Origin: Taxillus chinensis
Taxonomy: Eukaryota; Streptophyta; Magnoliopsida; Santalales; Loranthaceae
Assembly: GCA_023512835.1 (NCBI GenBank)
Contig: CM042092.1
Location: 6,387,293-6,451,292 of the forward strand
Direction of reading: 5' to 3'
DNA length: 64,000 bases
Notes under the pieces: model-generated
What the model was told of the DNA's origin: nothing
Database searches by the model: none
What the model saw: the letters and a program-made list of their open reading frames with translations, nothing else
Shown: one piece after another, positions 49,656-61,500 of the stretch
Layout of the letters: each line of letters begins with the position of its first letter
How positions within the stretch are numbered: the stretch's first letter is position 1
Position numbers and translations under genes: made by a program

Positions 49656-49819
49656 TATTTTATTCTTTTTAATTTGTTTATTCCTTTTAACACGTAGGGA
49701 AATGTTCCGATGGGCTTAAATGTGCAGGCTTTGCCTCTAGTACCACCCCTTGTGGGTGTCCCCAAACCCAATAAAAGGCGCGCTAAAAAATTTCTCATTT
49801 TTCTATGACTTAATTAAAT

Positions 49820-51310
49820 TCTGGACAAAAGCATTTGGCTAATATAAATGAATATTTCAGAAGAATATTAAAATAAAAAGTTTTTTTAAACAAAATCATT
49901 TTTAAAAATAAATAAATAAATACAAACCGTTAATTTTCTATAACTATCATATATGTAGTATTATAATATTTTGAAATCGGTTGATGTTGTTGCTTTTGTC
50001 GTCAAGCTCATTTTTCAAAAGCTCTCAATATGGGACCAACCCTTATTATAAATTTTTTTGCTTAGAGTAAAAATAGGATAAAAGTTAATTCATTAACATA
50101 AAAAAACAAAATTGCTCATATACAGGAAAATTTGAAGTAATAGCATAAGTGGGGAATCATTCTCACAAGTTTACACTGTCAGTACCTATATGTGTTCAAT
50201 AACTTGGAACTCAAGAAAGTTTGAAGTGTTCATCACTAATCTATAAGAAAATTTCTCATGTCGTAGAAGTAGGTAATCAAATAGCCTTGTTAGTGCAAGG
50301 TGCGTGGACAAAGGCATTTCTCAATGTGAATGAATATTTTAGAAGAAGACTTAGATAAAAAAATTTTTACAAGCAAAAGCATTTTTAAAAATAAATAAAT
50401 ATAGACCTTTAATTTTCTATAATGATCATATATGTACTGTTATAATGTTTTGAAATTGGTTGATGTTGCTACCTTTGTCGCCAAGCTCATTTCTTAAAAG
50501 CTCTTAATATGGGACTGACCCTTATTATAATTTTTTCCACCTAGAGTAAAAATAGGATAAAAGCTAATTCATTAAGGTTAAAATTACAAAATTACTCACG
50601 TACAGGAAAATAATCTTAAGTGATAGCATGATGCGGTAGCTTGAGTAGCAAAGAAAAAATAAGTAAGATTTATTTTTCAATTTAATTAATTCTCTTAATT
50701 ATTAATTTAAAAGTTTTCATTTAATTATTAGATGATTAATGAGGTATCTTATTACTTAAATTTTTTTGTGAATTTTCTTTTGTAATTCTTTCTAAGACTA
50801 TAATTAAATATGCTCTTATGATCATTGTAATGATACATATAAATTTTATTTTTAGAATATCAATACTAATCCTTCCATCTTCATACTCTTTTAGCCTCAT
50901 GGAAGGGAAGAGGATTGGGTTTTTTTTTTTTAAAATATAATATAATTTAAAAGAATATTTATGTCTTTTATGTTTTTACAATACTTTTATTTTTAATTTA
51001 CTAAATATTTATTAACTGCTATTAAAATTTAAAGTACTTTTATAATTATATTTTATAAAATAATAATATTTTATCAGAAAAAAAACAATTTCATCTAAAA
51101 ACACAGCATTAATTGTCAAACTAAGCCATTATCGTTTTAGTTTTCACTTTATATTATATAGCATACGTGGGGAAATTATTCTCACAACTTTACACTATCT
51201 GTACATATGTGTTCAATGGAACTCAAGAAAGTTTGAAGTGTTCATCACTCATACTCTAACCGTCGTATAAGTAGAAGGTAGGTGATCAATCGTTAGGGCA
51301 AGGTGCATGC
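49820..51310. repeat. Large tandem duplication downstream of the C2H2 gene
   Basis: Unit 1 (49820-50305) and unit 2 (50306-50630 plus 51165-51310) are similar throughout. Both include AAGCTCATTT, TAGAGTAAAAATAGGATAAAAG and AACTCAAGAAAGTTTGAAGTGTTCATCACT. Unit 2 is split by about 530 bp (50631-51164), flanked by TAGCAT on both sides, which looks like an inserted element. A shorter third copy occurs at 45885-46060. Confidence 0.75.
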
Positions 51311-51789
51311 CATGACCGCATTGAAATATTTAAGGGAAACTAACTAGCCCACATTCACCTTTGCTTCAGCTTGTTTCTCATCAAACCAACCCTACAACCG
51401 TGAGAATTTCAAATTTCAAATTACAATAACAATATATCATGAACTATATTAGAAATGAACCATGAATATGAGAGGATATATATATACATCAGGTGGTGGT
51501 GGATATATATCTCGGCCCATCACCATTGACAACCTTTGAGCGTCATTTCTACTCTTTTATCAGTTGCACGGTCAACATGTCCTCATCATTTTCCAAGAAC
51601 TTATTTTATCTTTTCAATAAACTTGTACGTCCTGGTCACACTTACACTTAACACCACACAGAATATGCTACTAAGATGTAGCACAAGCTCAAACGAGTTT
51701 GAATTAATATTTAAAAAGAATCGAATGAACAAGAATTCAAGAACAAAAAATCAATGAAGAAAAGAAAAGAGAAGAAAAAAAAGTGATCG

Positions 51790-52485
51790 TTAAAGCTTGA
51801 GGGACAAATCAAGCGTTTCCGACTGTCCTGGATCGGTCTTCAAATGGGTTCTCCCCCTATCCCAGGAGTAGCCTTCGTCGCCATTGCCGCTACTACAGCT
51901 GAACCTGTTTGTTCCACCGCTATGTGACGGACCGGGTGGCCTCCTCAGACAACCACGAGGCCTACATATTTGGTCCGGCGTGGTTGTTGCGGGTGGCTTC
52001 TGAGCCATATTGGCGTGGAGTTCAACACCACTGCCTGTGCTGAAGGAGCGTTTAAGGGGCTGGGCAGGCATGGCAGCCCTGAAACGGTATCGTCGACCCG
52101 GCAAGGCCACCCCAAGCTGCCCTTGTCTGGCCAGCGTTCGCACCCGCTTGTGTGCATTTTGATGGCCTCCAAGCGCCTGGGAGCTGTAGAATTTTCGCTG
52201 GCAATAGTTGCAGGGAAACACTCTTGGCTCCACCTCGCTTCCCGGAGGTGGGGAGGAGGCTTTCAGCAGGTTCGATTCGGCGTTGAAGGAGTCTATTAAA
52301 TTGATGAGTGTGGGATTCGACTCAGAACCGCAACTCCTACTAGAGAGATTCAAATCCAATTTGAGCACAGGATGTGTGTGTTTCTTCCGGGATTCTTGAA
52401 CATGTTGGTCTTCTTGGGGTTCAGAAAGTGAGAGCATGGTTGAGGTTTTATAGGCATGACATGGATATGGTCTGGCTGGTTCCAT
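51790..52485 (-). CDS. Single C2H2 zinc finger transcription repressor with two EAR motifs
   Basis: An intronless 231-aa protein. One plant-type finger [21 protein letters not shown] (Cys92, Cys95, His108, His112) with the QALGGH signature contacts DNA. There are two EAR repression motifs, LDLNL at 43-47 and LDLSL at 225-229, the last near the C-terminus. This arrangement matches the ZFP1/ZFP3/ZFP4/ZFP7 group of Arabidopsis, whose members act in ABA, light and development. I cannot say which member. The EAR motif recruits TOPLESS-type corepressors in the family. The start at 52485 is the first ATG and lies about 67 bp below a TATA box. Relics of its 3' end lie 5-6 kb downstream (45.9-47.0 kb). 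Confidence 0.93.
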   Translation of the reverse strand: MEPARPYPCHAYKTSTMLSLSEPQEDQHVQESRKKHTHPVLKLDLNLSSRSCGSESNPTLINLIDSFNAESNLLKASSPPPGSEVEPRVFPCNYCQRKFYSSQALGGHQNAHKRVRTLARQGQLGVALPGRRYRFRAAMPAQPLKRSFSTGSGVELHANMAQKPPATTTPDQICRPRGCLRRPPGPSHSGGTNRFSCSSGNGDEGYSWDRGRTHLKTDPGQSETLDLSLKL

Positions 52486-52551
52486 GTTTTGAGGGAAGAT
52501 GGATTGATAAAAAATGACAACAATCGATGATGAAGATAGGCAGAAAGTGGG

Positions 52552-52559
52552 CTTTATAA
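52552..52559 (-). promoter_or_regulatory. TATA box of the C2H2 gene
   Basis: TTATAAAG on the minus strand, about 67 bp before the ATG at 52485. Confidence 0.6.
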
Positions 52560-52560
52560 T

Positions 52561-55439
52561 TTTTTAGGAGGAAAAACAAATGAGCTGTTCATTGTGATGG
52601 GTGAAATTGAATGGGGCAGTACAGAGAGATCAAGGGTGTAATGCTTTACAGTTACAAGGTGTGGTTATTTATTATGATCACACAGTTTAAAAGTGGGTTT
52701 TTGGTATATTTTTCTCTTAAATACAAAATAGAAAAGAAGTGACCTTTGCATGGGGAGTGAAGGGTGGTCAAAGAAATTAAAATCTAAATGAAATATTTTG
52801 AAAGTACTTTGTATTCTCATCAAAATAATATCGTTTTCATTAAATATATAAAACTTAATTGTGTAGTTTTCATTTTGATGATTACTGTGTTTTTATTTTT
52901 TTTCTCCAACAATACTAGTTCTTGAAATGGAGATTGCAAAATGGGCATTCCAACCGCAAGTAGAAAGAAAATCATTTAAAAAATTTCTCTTATTGCTGAT
53001 ACTTTATCAGTTTGAAAATTATATTCAATAATAATAATAATAAGCTTTTTAAAATTAGTAGGTAGAAGGGATGTATATGCAATAAATTTTCGATGCGGAT
53101 ATTAAAAAATTGAAAATTAATAAGGTAAAATATGCAAGAGGTTTAGATAAGAGGAGATGTAGGTGTGGGAGAATGCAAACCCAGTTTTTGAATCTCGTGT
53201 ATTAAAGCATCATTTACTTCGAAACGCGGTAGCATTCACATGCATGCATAAAAGCAAAACGTAATTTCCCAAATTTGGTAATTTTGTATTTATTCAATTG
53301 TGTCCCTTGTTTCCTTTTGGTAACTTCAGAATTGAACTGTCATAGTAAAATTAAAACCTACAATTTCATCATGACAATGATAATTATGAAGATACCTGGA
53401 CCCAAACAATGAAAAGAAAAAAAAAATCGATTGCCTTTTCCCCCACAAGAGCCAGACATTAAAAAAAATGGTGCACACGATGACGAAGTTCCAATTCCTT
53501 GTGTTTGTGTGCTTGCGGCGTTGAGGTTAAGTTAATTTCAATCCTCAGAAAGATAAATGAGAAATGAGTTCCCGACTCTAGGCAGGCTAGGAATTTGTTA
53601 CACAGTAGTCATAGTTTAAACAATCAACAAAACACTTCCAAAGTCTTCCTCGTCATTTCCCATGAACAACGTATATCCTTAGTATACACTTAAAAAAGGA
53701 AAGGTAATTTTTTTAAAGCGTTTGATTAGTTTTAAAACTACTTATACTAGGTTTTAGGTTTTATGAATAAATATTTATAACTGGAATAGGAGTTAGATAC
53801 TGGCGTGTCATAATTTTCTCCGCCAATAATTGATATGTTAATAAAATTTAAAATATCATCTATAATTTAAATATCACTACATCTATTAATTCGATTGTAT
53901 TATCCAACTGAATATTAGCTCTCACTTTTTGTATATAACATTTTCCTCTTATTTTTGCTTTTTATGAGCTTTTAGCTTAATTTTATAAGTTAGTTTAACC
54001 ATACCAAAATTTCTTATACCCTTCCTAATATCTACTGTTTATTTGAATTCTTTTTAGTCATTTTTACTGCACATCAGTTGTTGAGAGAGAAATAAAATGA
54101 AAAAATAAAAATGAATTTGGACACACAAGAGTTTTACGTGATATAGGAAAAAATTTCTATGCTCATGGCGCTATTATAATTTTTTTTACTATGAAAAAAT
54201 ATACGCCGAGTTAACAAACTCTCAACTATCAATCCTGAAATTCAATTACATCCTGAAAGTTTGATCACTACTTCTCATTATAATCCTCCCTTAAACTTTG
54301 TAACATAAAATTGGGATAAATCAGATGAACAAATGGTTATGTTTATTTATTTATTTTAAAAAAATAAAGAAAGAAAGAAATGAAGCCAGCTATTCTTCCG
54401 AGTCTGACCATCTGGAAGCTATAATCATAATTATTGATATCTTGAAGCTATTATTAACTTGGAATATTGATTTTAATGTCTTTACACTTGCGATAGCTCT
54501 TTGATAATTGTAATATTTGTCATTAAATTTATATTTTTATAATAATTTTTTCTAATTTCAATTATTTAATATAAATTTTAGTGATTTTTAATGTTAAATT
54601 GATTATTTCAATTTTAATATTAATTCTTTAGGCTTAATTGATTATTTTAATTTTTAATCTCAATATAATTTCTATATATAATTTAGTTGATTTAATTATG
54701 TTTTTATTTGTTATTATTATTATTTTTTGCATGTTTCCTGGGTTACATTTGGGGAGCTAATAATTGGAAAGCATAATCATGATATGTCTTAACGTAAAGG
54801 AAAAGAAGAAGAAATTGGAAATAGAAGTGATGCCGTGTGTGAATTGTCTTTTTAGGTAGAAAAATAATAATAAGAAATCATGAAGGAAGAAGCATATTAC
54901 GTGAGAGAAGAAGCATATCATGCGGGGCCTACTTTTATTAAATGAACGAGAGAAGAACAAAATGGCAATTAGCGTGAAGACCAGCAGCGTGTATATATAT
55001 TTGAAAGACCATCTCTCATCATCTCTCCAACGCCTTCGTCCATTTATCCATCTCTCTCGCGCGCCTCCTCCAGCAGTAGCCGTCCCATCAACCATCATCT
55101 CCCATCCACCACGTCACGTGCGCGCCTGCCACAGCGTCATCTCCTGCACATCCATCTCCCGCGCCAGCGTCTTCACGTAGCGCGCCTCCATCACTTGGGC
55201 TCCGCGTCTTCCAGCATCTCTCTCCACTTGCGCGCCACACCTGCACGCCAACGCCGAGCAAGCACGTTGCGCCTCCATCTTTCAATCCGGCGTCTCCATC
55301 ACGTTACAGCGGAACCAACCGTGAACCATTCCTGTGCAACAGTGTTTAAGTGTTTAATTGTTGTCCATAGAATCACGTTACAGCGGAACCATTCCTGTTC
55401 AATCCGGATTAAAGAGATAGCGCGGCAAATATTGGAGAT
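52561..55439. other. Gene-free stretch
   Basis: Mostly AT-rich. 54950-55330 is GC-richer, with GCGCGCC and CACGTCACGTG phrases and no recognised protein in its short open frames. A repeated ATCACGTTACAGCGGAACC (55296 and 55371) marks a small duplication. Confidence 0.4.
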
Positions 55440-56150
55440 TCAGATCGAGTTCAAGATCGAGTGTTTAATTGTTTGCAGCCTATTTATTTTAATTCTGTTT
55501 TAATTTTGCTGTTTTAATTTTTCAAACACATTTGTGATTTTTCAAACCCATGGAGGGGTAAGTATTTTATAATCGGTTTAGCGTAGCACTTTGAATGCTT
55601 GTTTTGAATTTATGTTTTAATATTTAATTTGATATTTTATGTGCTTATGATTTAATTCTCTATCTTTTTGATTTGTTGATTTAATATTTCGGTTGAGTGT
55701 TGATTTAGCAATTCATTGTGCGTTATTATTCTATCTGAGTGAGAAGATTTGTTTCGTAGGGAACGAGCAGTCTTTCGAGAATTAATTCATAATTATTCTG
55801 GTTAAATAAATTCATAATTTGATTGTATTCATGGTATCTTGATGCATTTGAATTTTGGGGCCATAATTTATCTAATTAATTTTTTGGGATAGTGATAAAT
55901 AGCATTCAGGTGTGAAGTTAAACCGGTTATAACTTTAATTAATTGAATTTTGTAGTTAAAATTCTTTGCTTTATTTAATTTTAATTTCGCACAAAAATTC
56001 TCAATTCTTTAACTTAGCTTTTTTTTTATTTTTCTTGAAGAATAAGTTGAATTAAATTTTATAAGTCCTCCGGTTAGTGAACGACCTATGTTAGCCCTAT
56101 TCTATACTTAGTTTTAATTTTATTTGAAGTGCGTGTGCGACAAACACCCT
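55440..56150 (+). mobile_element. Retroelement leader/LTR-like region
   Basis: An AT-rich leader ends in CCGGTTAGTGAACGACCTA and GTGCGTGTGCGAC, a phrase order I associate with Ty3/gypsy (Tat-like) LTR ends. No paired LTR is visible, so the assignment is weak. Confidence 0.3.
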
Positions 56151-56169
56151 TTTCACTCTTTCCAATTCA

Positions 56170-56600
56170 ACTATTTTTAAAGATCAAATGGAGTTGTGTA
56201 CAACTTTAATTTGTTTATAGCAGTTGTTTTGGTTAACATATCAATTGAATTCTTACTCTTTTGTATCTTCACAAATGTTAACAATTTATCATTTAACAAT
56301 GATCGAATGAAATGATAACAAAGTCTTATGTGCTTTATTCTTGAATGAAATGCTAAATTCTCGGCCAAATATATTGCGCTTTGACTGTCACTATGCAATA
56401 TATTCATCTCTTGGTTGAAACTCATTTATGCTGATAAACCATGTAATCAAATAAACTCCTTGCTAGCTTTTGTCACTACCACATATTCTACGTGACAAGT
56501 AGATAAAGACATAATTTTCTGTAATTAAGAAATCCAACTCTCTAGTCCTTAACATGAACACATATTTTTGTCTTTCCTGGTCCTATTTTAGGTGGCCATC
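56170..56600 (-). pseudogene. Ty1/copia RNase H relic
   Basis: Minus-strand reading gives KLQKIMSLSTCHVEYVVVTKA, then after a stop ILHSDSQSAIYLAENLAFHSR, KHIRLCYHFIRSLLNDK and KNSIDMLTKT. These are the copia RNase H blocks (SLSTxEAEY, DSQSAI, HIDVRYHFIR, NPADMLTK), with substitutions at conserved sites and in-frame stops. Nothing else of the element is recognised. Confidence 0.85.
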
Positions 56601-56673
56601 CACTATAGAGGGAGACTTTTAAGTGGTCATCCACTAACCCTTTGTCCTTTTAAGTACGATGTATGAAACATTA

Positions 56674-57495
56674 GGCTATGTTTGGCGTTGATTTTTACTT
56701 TCCATTTTCAAAAGCTGTTTTAAAAAAATGTATTTAAAAATCATTTTCTGTCCTTTTGAAAACTCTTTTTTTGTTTGGCGTGTGTTTTCGTTTTCTGTCG
56801 TAGCACCAGCAGGAGCGTCACGACAGCGGGGGAGAGATTAGCGCCCCCCCCTAATCACTCTTAGCTCTCTTCATGCAAAATTGAATCCAATTCAAAATCA
56901 AATTTTCCACTTACTTCAAGGATAAAAGACGGTAAATCGAAAGCCTTGGAGGCTCCTCTGATTGCAGTCACAATCCAAGAAATGGGAAAGTACCTGGTTG
57001 AAAGCATCGAGACAGAAGGTCTCCTTCTCCATGTAGCCAGTCGGCAGTGAGGACGAGGCGCCTTTTCCGGCTGTTTGCAGGGCTCGATCTGGAAGAAGCG
57101 CCATCAAAGGTGTCAGAATGGGGGGAGGTCGCGTGAGGGAGGAGGGAGTCATCGCTGTCACTGGGGGTGGGGGAAGTCGTTATAGGAGGGCGTTGCAGGG
57201 AGGGGAGAGCCGTCGCCATCACCGTCGCCGGGGGGAAGGTCACGTGATGGGGGGAGTTCTTACTGTCACCGTTGCAGATTGGGGGTCACGGGAGGAGAGA
57301 GAGGGCGGCGGAGCGAGTGATGGAAAACATGAGAAAACAAGCGAAAACACCTTATGGATGTTTTCTGTTTCGCGTATTCGAGTATCGTTTGTTTCCAAAA
57401 ACCAAAAAAAAAAAGGCTGCCAAACAATAAACGCTCAGCGTTTTCTGTACTTGAGTACAAAAAACCCAAAAAAAATTGCGGTACCAAACATGCTC
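56674..57495. mobile_element. 822-bp PIF/Harbinger-like (Tourist-type) element
   Basis: The left end GGCTATGTTTGG and the inverse of the right end GAGCATGTTTGG agree at 9 of 12 positions and resemble the Harbinger consensus. A TTA trinucleotide flanks each side (56671-56673 and 57496-57498), the expected duplication. The interior is GC-rich (56820-57310) with long open frames on both strands. One minus-strand stretch has exon-like character and ends in AACCAGGTAC, but I recognise no domain. Confidence 0.65.
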
Positions 57496-57891
57496 TTACT
57501 TACCAGTATCTCGGTGTTTGGGGATTCGGAGTGTGACAATTTTTCCATCGAAATCAACATCAACATATCCTTATAACTTTAATTCACTTTTTTGAAACAT
57601 AGACAGTTTTTAATAGTACATCACAAGTATCTTAGTATCCATTATATTACTTCTCAATGTTATTTTCATGGATTAAACATAAATCAACTCACTACTTCTA
57701 TTGTATTAGTAATATCTGGTCTCATTTAGACCATGAAATACATTAAACTTTCAATGGATGAAGCATATGGAACTTTAATCATTTAGTCTTTCTCTTCATC
57801 TGTCTTCGGACATTGCTCCTTAATTTGACAACTTCAAAAGATTAGTTAGAGATATTCTTACTGTCTTTGGCATTACTCATGCCAACACACT

Positions 57892-58073
57892 AAAGGCTCA
57901 TTTGACCTCAGCAACTATCTTTGTATTTGCACAGGAAAGTGTTCCCTTTGAGGCTTATTGTAATGCCTCGCGAGTTGGTTTGGACTATATATTGATGCAC
58001 AAGCGACAGGTCATAACATATGGTTCCTAATAGTTAAAGCCACATAAATAGAACTATCCAACTGAGGAGAAAA
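57892..58073 (+). pseudogene. Ty3/gypsy reverse transcriptase/RNase H junction relic
   Basis: The frame reads KAHLTSATIFVFAQE, then FEAYCNASRVGLDYILM, RQVITYGS, two stops, LKPHK, a stop and NYPTEE. This matches the gypsy phrases LTSAPVL, YTDASGVGLGCVLMQ, VIAYASRQLKPHERNYPTHD. Neighbouring sequence to 59528 has no other recognisable protein. Confidence 0.85.
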
Positions 58074-59528
58074 TGAGTCCCTGTCCAAGATAACCCTTGA
58101 GATATCACATTGGGTGATTAACGACTTTAGGGGGGCTCGGAATTGTGTGAGCCGATGCACAATAAAAGATATGTCAGATTAAAAGAGGGTAAGATAAAGA
58201 CGTTTGCCCACTAACCATCGATAGGAAACAGTTCACCCTCAGAGGTAAAGAGCTTTAATTATAGTGGGTTCCATGGGCATGATAGTGAGCTTACAAGCTA
58301 AAAATCCAATCTTTTGAAGGGGATGTAGTGTTAAGTGAGGTTGGGAGAGGAAGATACTTTAGGTAGAGGTCATGACTTCAAGTCCAAGAAAATATTTAAT
58401 AAACTAAAAGTTGAAGGAACTAAAAGCCACAAAGATGCATGATTTAAGAGTTCAGGAACTCAAAGGGAGCTAAAAAGACACGAAAAACCATATTTTTGAG
58501 TCTAGAAACTCAAAGGGAATTAAAAGTCATGAAAAACCACAATTCAGAGTCTAGGCAAGCAAAGGAGCTTCTGAAGTCTAGTTTCTCGAATGAAGTCGGA
58601 TCATTGGATGTACTACCAAGACTCGCAAGAGTCAGATCCTTGGATGGAATGCTCGGGTTCAGAGGAGTTAGATCCTCAGATGGAGTCAGAAATTATGCAT
58701 CTGATTCCAAGATTGTTGATATAGGTTAAATATTGTGTATCCGAGTATGAGATTGATTTGAGAATTTGACTCCATATTATTTTTTTATATATAACTTTTT
58801 ATTTACCATTCTACCCTTGCTCAAGACGCTTAATTAAAAATAGTTTGTGGGTATGATTTTAGAAGACCCTGCTTATGTATATTGATGTTATGAAGAAATT
58901 TATATAGTCAATTTTTGGGTCCTGACAAGGGACATTGACCATATTTTGACCAAGTTGAACTTTTTTGAGCCAAAACGGTTTTGATCAGAACGTCTCTATT
59001 TTTACTTAAAATTGAGCATGCTTAGATGTATTGATTTTCAAATTTACTCCTCTATCATTTGGTACCAACTCTATGACACATTGAAGTTTTTTAGGAGATG
59101 TCCTCAAGTTTAGGCTTATCATGTTGAATGTGATTGTGTATCCAACTTGGACGAAATATGGTCCAAATTTATAATATAATTATTATAAATATTTATAATA
59201 ATATAATAATATTATTATATTATAAGATAATGATAATATTATTTATAACATTTCTACAATAATATTTATACAAAAGAAACCCCAATATTTCATCATTAGT
59301 ATAACTTAAGTGATTTGTTAGAATAATTATAGTAGAAACTAAGTTAAATTTTGGAACTAAAATATATAACCATGCTCTCTTTCTCCATAAATTTATTATT
59401 TATTATATTTTATAAACATAAATAAATAATATATAATTAATTTTGTATTCCATTAACCGACTTGTATAAATTATAATCATAAAGTTGCATTCATCATTTT
59501 ATTTTGTTATCATCAATCAATTAACACT
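58074..59528. other. Gene-free stretch between gypsy relics
   Basis: 58300-58730 has a short internal repetition (GAAACTCAAAGGGA and related phrases) and an open frame without known domain. 59160-59500 is AT-rich. Probably retroelement remains. Confidence 0.35.
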
Positions 59529-59759
59529 TCTAACACCCCAAGGGCTACACATGTAATGACTTGTGTTTGGGGACTTGAGGAGTTAGCCTATGAGAGAGGT
59601 AGAGGTTATAGATATTATATATTGTGTTGTGCAATAGGACTCTTAACCGCTGCATTAGCAGGAGTTCAAGGACACAACGCCTTGGCAAGGATTCTAGAGG
59701 CAACACCCCAAAAACCAAATTATTTTGAGAAAGCTAAGATGGATTGTCATTTGAAGACT

Positions 59760-60115
59760 TAGTCGACGTGGAGTATTGTGGTCGACCTGGCCTGATAGTG
59801 TTCAATGTCGACTAATAGAGATTCCAGAGAGTGAAGAGTGTTTGGTTGATGCGAGGATGATTTTTGATGTGAGGTCAATATGGTCAATGTAGCATGAAAG
59901 TGGTCGATATTGATCAATAGAAGTTTCTAGAGAGTTTTCTCAATGGGTGGTCAACCTAGCTTAGAGTGGTCGACATGTGGTCAACGTGTTCGATCTAGCT
60001 GCACATCGACCACATTTAAAAGAAGTTGGTCAACGTGGATGGTTGGTCAACGTGAGAAATGGTGGTCGATGTGGTTGATATAGGAGTGTTTTTGGTCGAC
60101 GTTGATCCTGTGACA
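59760..60115. repeat. Irregular array of GGTCGACNTNG / GGTCAACGTG motifs
   Basis: More than a dozen short variants of TGGTCGACGT, TGGTCAACGT and TCGACC occur within 350 bp with irregular spacing. It is unlike a simple tandem repeat. Confidence 0.6.
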
Positions 60116-60180
60116 GCATATTTTTGATATATGTTTTTTTTACGATTTTAGGTTTTTGGTATTTTGTTTTGAATTAGAGA

Positions 60181-60196
60181 GGGGGGGGGGGGGGGG
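60181..60196. repeat. Poly-G run of 16
   Basis: Sixteen consecutive G residues followed by ACCCC. A (TA)n run lies nearby at 60378-60393. Confidence 0.95.
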
Positions 60197-61500
60197 ACCC
60201 CATGGCCTGTATTGTATGGCCTTGCGTAAAGAAAGGTGTTTACCAAAGTGGAGCAAGGATGAGCAAAGAGGAAGAGGCTTATGCGATTTCTAAACTCTAA
60301 GTCCAAGTGAAATTTGATGTAGGAATTCTGTACTTCTTTTGAATCTATCCTAGTGTTACGTCTTGAGGTTGTTGATATATATATATATATATGTAAATTC
60401 ATATAGGTATGACATTCTATATGAATGTTGGCCTTTAATGACATACTATGAACATGATTGTCTTGTATGTCCATAGTTAAAGGAAATTAAGGGTTCGCCT
60501 CATGGTAGTTGGTTAAGAATCGATTTATGAGGAATGGAGGCTGTTAGGGTGTCCGTCGTGGTTGGGGGGTTATTGTCCGTCTTGTGTTCACATTCCTTCG
60601 TGTTAGTTTTGCACTAAAAATTCGTGGGGTACCTTGATAATCATAAGAGGACTTGTGGTTGAGAGTGAGTGTTATGAGGCTTAACATATTTTTTAATTAC
60701 ATTAAATTGAGGCTTGTGTGATATGTACATGTGTTGAATATATGTGTCAGGTTGAGACATATTATCCTGAATTATGTGTTGTATGGTTATGCATGACATG
60801 TGGAGTATTCTTGTTGCATAAATGGATATGTTAACTTATGATTTTATGTTTTAAATTGTCCTATATGACATTATGATGTGGAGCCTATGTGGCTAAGGGT
60901 GGAAGTCTGTGTAACTGGTAGTGGTAGCCCGTGTACCTGAGGTTGTGGCAGCTAATGTGGCTAAGGTTAAGGTTCCTATGTGGTTTGTTCATGTTCTGTT
61001 TGTGCTATGAGGTTGAAATGCTAATTATAGACTGTTTATACATTGCCACGACACTGTACCAATTAATACCATCATGTAAATGTTAGGAGCATGGGATGGG
61101 TCAGGGAGATATGATCTCTACTGAGCTATGGTTGCTCACTACTCCTATTGTATTGTTTCTTTTTAGGAACCTATAGACGTTATGTGGGACACCAAGGTGG
61201 ATGAATGAGTTATTTTTTTGTCGTTTGCTTTCATTCTATTTTGAGTTGTTATAAGGAACTAAAGTAACTCCAAGGATGATGTAAAAAAGTTTTCAATTTA
61301 TATATAAAAATGTGATTTGACTTGTGAATAATTAATGTGTTTATTTGTGGAGTTGTCCGTGTAACTTGTTGTTTAGCCCGACCTCTTATCCCATCGGGTG
61401 GGTAAGGGGAGTCATTAATTGGTTTTCTTGAGTTGGTAATCCGAGATGTGATAACCCATGTTGGTGATGGATAAATAAGAACCAAAGAGGTTGAGGTTAG

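Larger units (their letters stand above)
59529..61500 (+). mobile_element. LTR-like region
   Basis: Starts near 59529 with TCTAACACCCCAAGGG, a likely decayed TGTAACACCCC LTR start. It carries TACTGAGCTATGGTTGCTCAC near 61118, the same recurrent LTR phrase found inverted near 11352. I could not place a clean 3' end or a duplication. Confidence 0.35.

Noticed and set aside
51945..52399. Several frames opposite or offset to the C2H2 gene
   Set aside because: Shadows of the real 231-codon gene, which carries an intact finger and EAR motifs.
54757..55503. Frames in the GC-richer leader-like region
   Set aside because: Low complexity and no domain; probably retroelement leader.
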